17,961 bases of DNA, taken from positions 1 to 17,961 of the forward strand of contig CAKRAY010000019.1 of the NCBI GenBank assembly GCA_934296355.1, read 5' to 3'. This DNA comes from an uncultured Clostridia bacterium. Lineage in GTDB: Bacteria; Bacillota; Clostridia; Christensenellales; DTU072. Under the pieces are notes generated by a model. The model did no database searches. It was not told where the DNA came from and worked only from the letters and a program-made list of their open reading frames with translations. Position numbers and translations under genes: made by a program. Positions 9,156 through 14,797 of the stretch are shown here, one piece after another; position 1 is the first letter of the stretch; every line of letters begins with the position of its first letter.

Positions 9156-10234
9156 ATACTCTCCCCTACCTTTATTCCGCACGCGAAAGCGAAGTGCAAG
9201 TTATATCCGCCGCACTCCCCGTCTACGTCCAAAACCTCTCCGAGCGCGTATAGTCCGGGACAAAGTTTGCTTTGTAAATTCTCGTCGAACTCGTCCGTTC
9301 TCAGTCCGCCGCAAATCACTTGAGCGTTTTTCGTATCGCCGACTTTTACGTTCTCGACCGTAAAGTTTTTTACGCAACGAGCAAGCGAGATATTCCTGTC
9401 GCCGGATTGCTTTAACGCGGCGAGCGCGATGCCCTTAGGTAAAAAAGCCGTAGGCTCTTCGCGCTTAAAAAATTCTTCCAAGTACTCGATATCGTATTCG
9501 GGTATGAAGTCGATTCCTATCGTGAAGCCGTCGCCCCCGCCTCGGCGCGCTATAAAGGATGAAAGTTCCATACTCACTATGCCGCTCAGTCCGTTTTCCT
9601 TAAATAAAACTTCCCCTTTGCGGGCGGCGATTTTTTCTCCGCGTTCGTACAGACTTAACTCCGCCTTGAACCTGACTCCCGCAAGCCCTTTCGTGTACTT
9701 TACGTCGGTAACAAGCGGCGCGATCGACGGAACGAGTTTGGTCCTTTCGTGTCCGAACGGCTTAAACAAATTATACGAAGCCGTGCCTTTCGTCGCGTTG
9801 CTTCCCGTGCATAAAGCGACGTTTTTGGTAAGCAAACCGCCGACCTTAAACCCTTCGGCAGTCCTTTCTATACGCGTTACTTCTTGTCCGCAACGCAGTT
9901 CGTCTTCTATGTTTTTTCGCAAAACGTTGACCACGTTCGTCGCGCTCTCGCTGTACGGATAAATGCGATTTTCGGTAACCTTAGTGACTAAGCCGAGAGC
10001 CTTAAAATAGGAAATTACGTCAATATCCAATACGTTCTTTACGAATTCGTTATTATAAAAACTCGCGTTCATTACGGCGTTCGACATATTGCATTTACCG
10101 TTGCCGGTAACGAGAATTTTCTTACCGACCCTATCCTCTTTTTCTAAAACGATGAACTTTTTTCCGCGGTTTTTCAAAACGTTGGCGAGCGTCAAGCCGC
10201 TCGCTCCGCCGCCGATAATAATAACGTCGTACAT
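9152..10234 (-). CDS. HI0933/BaiN-family flavoprotein (NAD(P)/FAD-dependent oxidoreductase)
   Basis: I choose the ATG at 10234 (360 residues) because GGAG lies 8 bases upstream and because the FAD-binding Rossmann motif then sits at the N-terminus, as usual: MYDVIIIGGGASG, residues 1-13. Longer in-frame starts at 10267 and 10309 have no ribosome binding site and would put a basic extension before the fold. The family hallmark GNGKCNMSN is at residues 44-52. A late CGGLRTDEF segment and the C-terminal GEVLDVDGECGGYNL close the FAD site. The Clostridium scindens member BaiN has been linked to bile-acid 7-dehydroxylation, but most members have no proven substrate, and no other bai gene is visible here, so I give no symbol. 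Its stop TGA overlaps the next gene's ATG as ATGA, so the two flavoproteins are probably translationally coupled. Confidence 0.93.
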   Translation of the reverse strand: MYDVIIIGGGASGLTLANVLKNRGKKFIVLEKEDRVGKKILVTGNGKCNMSNAVMNASFYNNEFVKNVLDIDVISYFKALGLVTKVTENRIYPYSESATNVVNVLRKNIEDELRCGQEVTRIERTAEGFKVGGLLTKNVALCTGSNATKGTASYNLFKPFGHERTKLVPSIAPLVTDVKYTKGLAGVRFKAELSLYERGEKIAARKGEVLFKENGLSGIVSMELSSFIARRGGGDGFTIGIDFIPEYDIEYLEEFFKREEPTAFLPKGIALAALKQSGDRNISLARCVKNFTVENVKVGDTKNAQVICGGLRTDEFDENLQSKLCPGLYALGEVLDVDGECGGYNLHFAFACGIKVGESI

Positions 10235-10298
10235 ATATTTTTCTCCGATTTGTTTATGTTCGCTCATGCGCGTTCTTTTACGCCGCAAAAGCACCGCC

Positions 10299-10388
10299 GC
10301 GCGTTGCATCGCAGTTGGTCTGAATATTAGTTAAAAATGGATGCAACGTCACACGTTGCCGCTCGGTTTTCGCAAGAAATCAACGCGC
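10299..10388 (-). promoter_or_regulatory. Structured 5' leader or operator region with competing inverted repeats
   Basis: Four short complementary arms lie between the promoter and the flavoprotein start. A 7-bp perfect hairpin with a 3-base loop (GCAACGT/ACGTTGC) occupies 10343-10359. An 8-bp pairing joins 10299-10306 with 10381-10388 (GCGCGTTG/CAACGCGC) and would enclose it. A competing 9-bp pairing joins 10302-10310 with 10340-10348 (CGTTGCATC/GATGCAACG) and excludes both. The hairpin is followed on the minus strand by ATCCATTTTTAA. This could be an attenuator-like switch, an unrecognised riboswitch, or DNA operator sites for a regulator. It matches no named element I know. Confidence 0.4.
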
Positions 10389-10416
10389 CTATCCCGCTCC
10401 GATTAGTTTAGGAGTA

Positions 10417-10445
10417 ATTATACAACTTTTTTCTTATTTTTTCAA
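10417..10445 (-). promoter_or_regulatory. Near-consensus promoter of the flavoprotein operon
   Basis: On the minus strand TTGAAA (10445-10440, five of six consensus bases), a 17-base spacer and a perfect TATAAT (10422-10417) form the best sigma-A-type promoter in the window. The predicted start near 10410 leaves a leader of about 176 bases before the chosen ATG at 10234, unusually long for this window. Confidence 0.8.
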
Positions 10446-10544
10446 TGATTTTTATAATCGAACACATGCCGATATGAAAATATGTAAAAATATTCAGTGT
10501 AAATTCAAATATCTAGGTTATTATTTACTGTATAAATATAAACT

Positions 10545-10555
10545 TATGGTATAAT
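10545..10555 (+). promoter_or_regulatory. Extended -10 promoter of the release-factor-like/helicase operon
   Basis: TATGGTATAAT combines a perfect -10 (10550-10555) with the Gram-positive TRTGn extension. No good -35 box lies 16-18 bases upstream, which an extended -10 can tolerate. The ATG of the first gene is 37 bases downstream, so the leader is about 30 bases. Confidence 0.7.
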
Positions 10556-10591
10556 ATAAAAAAAATTCGTCTTTTTCGATACAAGAGGAAA

Positions 10592-11542
10592 ATGTATTTA
10601 GATTACGCTTTGAAAACCGCAATAGAGAAGAATCTTAATCGTCTCGACGAAATCGAGTCGCTTCTTTGCTACCCCGAAATACAAGCGGACGAAAAATATT
10701 ATAAAAAACTGTTATCCGAGCGTAACGGGTTGCTTCCCATAAAATCTCTTTTTGACCGTTACGAAACGGCGATAACCGAGCGGGAAAAACTGCAAAGTGC
10801 TTTTTCGGTCGCTTCCCCGGAAGAAAGAGCGTTGTTTGAAGAGGAAATCTCCGCGCTGGAAAATCATATATCCGAGCTAGGCGAAGAAATCGCCGTAAAG
10901 TTGCGCTCTTCCGCTCTCGAAGACTGCGTATGCGAATTTGCTTATTCCGGACGCAACGAAACGGCGAACACGTTAATCTCCTCCCTTAACGGATACTTTG
11001 CGGGCGGTTTTACCGAAACCGAACCCGGCTCGAAAATCTTCTTTTGTTCGGGCGAAAACGCAAAAAAAATTATGCTTAAACTCAGCGGCGTTTATCGCGT
11101 TGCGCTTAAAGGCGGAAAAAGCGAAAAGTTTTCACTCTTTACCTACGAATCGAAAAAAGAAGTTTCCGTAAGCGACGAAGATTTACGCTTCACTTTATTC
11201 CATTCGAGCGGCGCGGGCGGACAAAACGTCAACAAAGTGGAAACCGCCGTACGCGTAACGCATATCCCGACCGGAATTACCACGACTTGCCAGGACGAAC
11301 GTTCGCAACTCATGAATAAGGAACGCGCGCGCAAGAATATAATCGCGCTCGTCAAAAAAAACGCCGAGGAAGACTATATAAAAAAAATAAAGCCGCTAAA
11401 AATCGAACAATCGAAACAAAACTACTTTACCGTCGACTTGAACGAAAACTGCTTTAAGGACGCGCGCATTACGGAGCGTTTTTCCTTTCCGTTTAGCGGC
11501 GAAACGTTCAAAGACTACATAAACAAGTTACTGCTCCTATGA
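10592..11542 (+). CDS. Divergent class-I release-factor paralogue, GGQ kept, stop-codon loop lost
   Basis: A 316-residue protein beginning at an ATG with GAGG only 3 bases upstream. An N-terminal helical region (residues 1-105) resembles the PCRF domain of RF1/RF2. The catalytic domain is clear: [21 protein letters not shown] contains the peptidyl-tRNA hydrolysis motif GGQ at residues 209-211, followed by [10 protein letters not shown] and CQDERSQ, as in true release factors. The segment between GVYRV (166-170) and DLR (197-199) is about ten residues shorter than in RF1. It contains neither the RF1 PxT nor the RF2 SPF codon-reading tripeptide, nor the RxHTS segment whose histidine contacts the stop codon. 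The first half of domain 2, including AGTGGDEA, is also reduced. Stop-independent peptide release, that is ribosome rescue, is my inference. It differs from prfH, which lacks the N-terminal domain. It overlaps the helicase gene by ATGA. Confidence 0.92.
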   Translation: MYLDYALKTAIEKNLNRLDEIESLLCYPEIQADEKYYKKLLSERNGLLPIKSLFDRYETAITEREKLQSAFSVASPEERALFEEEISALENHISELGEEIAVKLRSSALEDCVCEFAYSGRNETANTLISSLNGYFAGGFTETEPGSKIFFCSGENAKKIMLKLSGVYRVALKGGKSEKFSLFTYESKKEVSVSDEDLRFTLFHSSGAGGQNVNKVETAVRVTHIPTGITTTCQDERSQLMNKERARKNIIALVKKNAEEDYIKKIKPLKIEQSKQNYFTVDLNENCFKDARITERFSFPFSGETFKDYINKLLLL

Positions 11543-13947
11543 TAAAAAAAGAATTAAGACTGACAATAAGCAATAAGAACCTCGTAATCAGCGACTTCGC
11601 GCGTATTTTCAAGACCGAACGCGTCATTCGTAATGCAAAAAAGTTCAACTTCACGGACGATTTTTTACTTAAACTCGGTGAGGCGGTCATACTCAACTTC
11701 GACGATATTTACGACGAAAGTTTGTCGCTCGGATATATGTTCCGCAACGATAGATTTTCCGCGTTCTTCCGATTCGGCAAGAGCGTAACTAACGACATGG
11801 TCGGAGAAAAAGACGTGATTTTTTATAAGTTCGTATGCACGGACAAGGCGGTAAAAAACAACGATTCTTCCCTGCGCGAATACCTTTCTTCAGACAGTTT
11901 TTCCGTAAAACTGACCGAAATAAGGGAAAACGTACCGGAAAGCGACTTTCTTAAAGTTTACGCGGTCGGCGGCGGAAAGAGCGTCGATTTTCCCCTCTTA
12001 AACGCCAAACAAAAGACGATTGTGGAAACGGAAAATCGCAATATGCTCGTGCAAGGCGTGGCGGGTAGCGGTAAAACCAACGTTTGCATAGACAAAATCA
12101 TATTTTGCGCTTGTAGAAATTATTACGGCAAAACTCTATATACTACTTATTCACGAGGCTTGCTCGTAGACACCAAAAACCGCGTGGAAGCGTTCAGAAA
12201 CAGAATCTCGACTTTCGTAGACTCTCTCGAAAGTGGTAACGTCGTTTTCGTAGGTAAAGACAAGCAAAAAGCGACGGAAAACTACCTCGGAATAAACTTC
12301 GACGTTGCCGAAGAAAAACAAATCGCGGCGAAAATCAAGCAAATCGACCGCTATCTACGCGAAAAAGTCGATTATAAACTTATAGAAGACTTCGACCCTT
12401 CGCGGCCTAAGATTGCCGACGAAAGATTTTTCATAAACTCGTTTTTCGATGGCGACGCCCATGCGCGTTCTCGCGGTCCGCTGGAAAAAGTCAAGCATAT
12501 CGCGCCCGAACTCATATACAAAGAGATTTACGGTATGATTTTCGGCTACGCCGGACAAAACGTAATTTCTAAAACCGAATATATCGCCATGCGAAAAGGT
12601 AGTTTTTCGGAAACGGAATGCGACGCTATATACTCGTTAGCCGTCGATTATCGTAAGTTTATGGAAAAAAACGGTTACGAAGACAACAACACGGTATCGC
12701 GAAAAATGCTGTCTACTTACGACGGAGAGAAATACTCTCTCGCCGTTATCGACGAAGTGCAAGACTTCACGCAAATAAACTTGGTATTCATTCGCTCGCT
12801 CGCCATGAAAATGTTCTGCGTGGGCGACGCTTTGCAAATGATTAACCCGTCCTATTTCAGTTTCGCCTATCTCAAAGGCTTAATGTACGACAAAGAGTAC
12901 ACCCTCGTATCAGAACTGAAACACAATTATCGTAACTCGCAAGCAATAGCCGAAATTATCGACTTGCTCGGCGATCTGAACAAGACTATTTTCGGCACGC
13001 ACAGTTTCGTCTTGAAAGGAGAAAGCGTAAAAAACGACTTGCCTACGGAAACCGTTTACGTTAACGAAAAAGGCTTTTTGGAAAAAGTCGCCGCCGAAAA
13101 ACCGGGCGACCTTACCGTAATCGTATCCAATATCAAAGTCAAAGAGTACGTGAGAAAACTCTTGCCCGCGGTAGAAACGCTTACCGTTTCGGAAATAAAG
13201 GGCTTGGAACGTAACACCGTACTTTTATACAACGTGCTTTCCACCGACTTCGACAAGTGGGAAAGACTAAAACGAATCCGCGTAAATCGTAAAACCGCCG
13301 ACGAAAATTCGGTTTTCAGATACTACTTTAACCTCTTCTACGTGGCGGTTTCCCGCGCGAAGCAAAACTTATTCGTACTCGAAAGCAAATTGCCCGACTG
13401 CTTCAACGAAACCATAAACAACGGGTTCTCCAAGAAAAACGGCGATAAGGCTTTGGCTTTACTCATCGAAGCCGCAGGAAAAGTCGCCGTCACCGACGAA
13501 GAACTGCTTAAAAGAGTGGACGAATTCGTTTCGCTCGGACAGTACGACAACGCGCGCTTTACCGCCGAACGCCTCGGCGACGCTTTCCTCGTCAAACGCG
13601 AACTCGTCAAAATCTACGTTGCGGAAACGTTTTTGCGTTACGGTAAATACAGAGAAGCGGGCGTGGAATACTGGAAAAACGGTTTTACCCGCGAAGCGAG
13701 AAAAATGTTCGTAATGTCGGGCGACGAAAAACTTATATACTTACTCGACGCGTGCGAAGGTAAACAAGACGCGCTCGACGCGGAAATAGTCGGTTTCTAT
13801 CCGTACGTAGCCGATAATCCCACCGCAAAAAACGTTATTCTCGGCGTTTTAAGAGAAGAAAGCGAGAAACTCAACGCTACGCAAAAAAGCGTATACTCAA
13901 AGATCACGGAACGTAACGGGCGCATTACTTTACACCGCAAAAAATAA
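11539..13947 (+). CDS. Superfamily 1 (UvrD/Rep-like) helicase with C-terminal helical repeats
   Basis: An 802-residue protein whose ATG overlaps the release-factor-like stop as ATGA; there is no good ribosome binding site, so it depends on coupling. Residues 1-150 are unrecognised. The helicase core is complete: Q motif LNAKQ (Q158), Walker A GVAGSGKT (173-180), TLYTTYSRG (199-207), Walker B IDEVQD (404-409), motif [15 protein letters not shown] (429-440), motif IV HNYRNS (462-467), motif [16 protein letters not shown] (551-565) and motif [13 protein letters not shown] (601-611). Residues about 650-760 form short helix pairs ([26 protein letters not shown]), like TPR or alpha-solenoid repeats. 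The layout resembles helicases related to eukaryotic TRANK1 rather than HelD, PcrA or AddA; that is from memory of motifs, not a search. I see no nuclease motif. It should translocate on nucleic acid by ATP hydrolysis; whether RNA or DNA is unknown. Confidence 0.93.
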   Translation: MIKKELRLTISNKNLVISDFARIFKTERVIRNAKKFNFTDDFLLKLGEAVILNFDDIYDESLSLGYMFRNDRFSAFFRFGKSVTNDMVGEKDVIFYKFVCTDKAVKNNDSSLREYLSSDSFSVKLTEIRENVPESDFLKVYAVGGGKSVDFPLLNAKQKTIVETENRNMLVQGVAGSGKTNVCIDKIIFCACRNYYGKTLYTTYSRGLLVDTKNRVEAFRNRISTFVDSLESGNVVFVGKDKQKATENYLGINFDVAEEKQIAAKIKQIDRYLREKVDYKLIEDFDPSRPKIADERFFINSFFDGDAHARSRGPLEKVKHIAPELIYKEIYGMIFGYAGQNVISKTEYIAMRKGSFSETECDAIYSLAVDYRKFMEKNGYEDNNTVSRKMLSTYDGEKYSLAVIDEVQDFTQINLVFIRSLAMKMFCVGDALQMINPSYFSFAYLKGLMYDKEYTLVSELKHNYRNSQAIAEIIDLLGDLNKTIFGTHSFVLKGESVKNDLPTETVYVNEKGFLEKVAAEKPGDLTVIVSNIKVKEYVRKLLPAVETLTVSEIKGLERNTVLLYNVLSTDFDKWERLKRIRVNRKTADENSVFRYYFNLFYVAVSRAKQNLFVLESKLPDCFNETINNGFSKKNGDKALALLIEAAGKVAVTDEELLKRVDEFVSLGQYDNARFTAERLGDAFLVKRELVKIYVAETFLRYGKYREAGVEYWKNGFTREARKMFVMSGDEKLIYLLDACEGKQDALDAEIVGFYPYVADNPTAKNVILGVLREESEKLNATQKSVYSKITERNGRITLHRKK

Positions 13948-13959
13948 GGATTGTTTTTA

Positions 13960-14112
13960 TTGAAAAAAACTATTTTGTCCAAAGAACAAAATATGTTTCA
14001 TAAGAAATCGAAACGCCCGCCTCGCTCCGAAAAAAATAAAAAAGGAAGGTTTAATAATGGCAGAAAAAACGGAAATGCAAGAACTTATCGACGCGTTTTT
14101 ATCGTATCGTAA
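13960..14112 (+). CDS. Possible small basic protein, 50 codons, TTG start (doubtful)
   Basis: A TTG at 13960 preceded by AAGGA about 8 bases upstream opens a frame ending TAA at 14112. It encodes a very lysine- and arginine-rich 50-residue peptide (for example KKSKRPPRSEKNKKGR) and overlaps the start of the next gene by about 56 bases in another frame. The overlap and weak start argue against it; the basic character could arise by chance from the A-rich spacer. Confidence 0.15.
   Translation: MKKTILSKEQNMFHKKSKRPPRSEKNKKGRFNNGRKNGNARTYRRVFIVS
13971..13993. repeat. Perfect AT-rich inverted repeat between helicase and coiled-coil genes
   Basis: TATTTTGT and ACAAAATA form an 8-bp perfect inverted repeat around a 7-base loop. 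No U-run follows on either strand, so it is not a normal terminator. It could be an operator, an mRNA-processing or stability hairpin, or chance in an AT-rich spacer. Confidence 0.35.
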
Positions 14113-14773
14113 CGTACTTATCCCTTTGCAAGAGAGTTTATCCGCGCTCGCGGATTCTTACGACGCGATTAACGAAGATATTGTCAGATTGGAGAACGCT
14201 TTCGGCGGCGAAACGAAGCGTAACATAAATAAGGTTTACGATATCCTTACCAATCAAGCCAAGGAAAGCGCGATGCTGTCGGAAAGAATAGAACAGTTTA
14301 TTCAAGGCAGCGACAAGTACGCGAAAAACGTCAACGCCTTGATGGAAAAATTCTCTAAAATCGACGAAAAATTACGTTTAATCGACGAACTCGACGAAAA
14401 AGCGGAAGAACAAATCGCCCGCCTCGACGCGGCGATAGCGGAACGAAAATCGTCGTATAACGTCAGAGATTTACAACGCACGGTAGAAACCTACACCAAA
14501 AACCTCGAAAAGGTCGGCGACTTCATCAACAAGGACGTCGTAGGCGTTTTACAAAACAACGAAAAGAAATTAAACTCGCTGCAATCTTCTTGCGACGAAG
14601 CGGCGGAACTTATGAAACTTCAAGCGAAAACGATGCAAAGTTTGTTGGAAAGCAACCGCGCCACCAACGAGTTCATTAAAAATTCCGTGCAAAACGACGC
14701 CGTCAACGAAGAGTATATATTCGCCGTTCTCGATAAATGGGCGGTTGCTCGTAAGGTTAAAATAAAAAAGTAG
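14057..14773 (+). CDS. Coiled-coil protein of unknown function
   Basis: A 238-residue protein with a good ribosome binding site (GGAAGG, 7 bases before the ATG). It has no signal peptide or transmembrane segment and is almost wholly helical, with heptad-like hydrophobic spacing from about residue 8 to 210 (for example KIDEKLRLIDELDEKAEEQI). A possible break lies at AFGGET (48-53). The C-terminus changes character: EEYIFAVLDKWAVARKVKIKK is a short amphipathic segment with a basic tail that might bind a partner or nucleic acid. It follows the helicase by 109 bases and precedes the membrane GLUG gene by 24 bases, so it is probably co-transcribed with the latter. It could be a cytoplasmic adaptor for the membrane protein. 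I do not recognise the family. Confidence 0.88.
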   Translation: MAEKTEMQELIDAFLSYRNVLIPLQESLSALADSYDAINEDIVRLENAFGGETKRNINKVYDILTNQAKESAMLSERIEQFIQGSDKYAKNVNALMEKFSKIDEKLRLIDELDEKAEEQIARLDAAIAERKSSYNVRDLQRTVETYTKNLEKVGDFINKDVVGVLQNNEKKLNSLQSSCDEAAELMKLQAKTMQSLLESNRATNEFIKNSVQNDAVNEEYIFAVLDKWAVARKVKIKK

Positions 14774-14797
14774 CATTCAAAAAACATAAATACTTTA

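Larger units (their letters stand above)
10235..10591. other. Divergent intergenic region
   Basis: This stretch of about 357 bases separates the minus-strand flavoprotein operon from the plus-strand release-factor/helicase operon. It holds the minus-strand promoter (10417-10445), its structured leader (10299-10388 and on to 10235) and the plus-strand promoter (10545-10555). Bases 10446-10544 are very AT-rich and contain no convincing gene. No RNA gene of a known class was recognised. Confidence 0.7.

Noticed and set aside
9156..9182. Longer start (GTG at 9182) for the COG2509-type gene
   Set aside because: No ribosome binding site precedes it. The ATG at 9155 has GGGGAG and overlaps the preceding stop as ATGA.
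10235..10309. Longer starts (ATG at 10309 or 10267) for the HI0933-type gene
   Set aside because: Neither has a Shine-Dalgarno, and the extra basic residues precede a fold that normally begins at its FAD motif. The ATG at 10234 has GGAG at good spacing.
10453..10458. A plus-strand TATAAT as a second promoter for the release-factor-like gene
   Set aside because: It has no TG extension and only a poor -35 (TTTCTT). The 10545-10555 site is better and closer.
10592..11542. prfA, prfB or prfH as the name of the release-factor-like gene
   Set aside because: It lacks the codon-reading motifs of RF1/RF2 and has an N-terminal region absent from PrfH. No RtcB gene is nearby.
11539..13947. HelD or an AddA/RecB-type helicase
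   Set aside because: There is no HelD-like N-terminal coiled-coil arm and no nuclease motif at the C-terminus. The spacing between motifs also differs.
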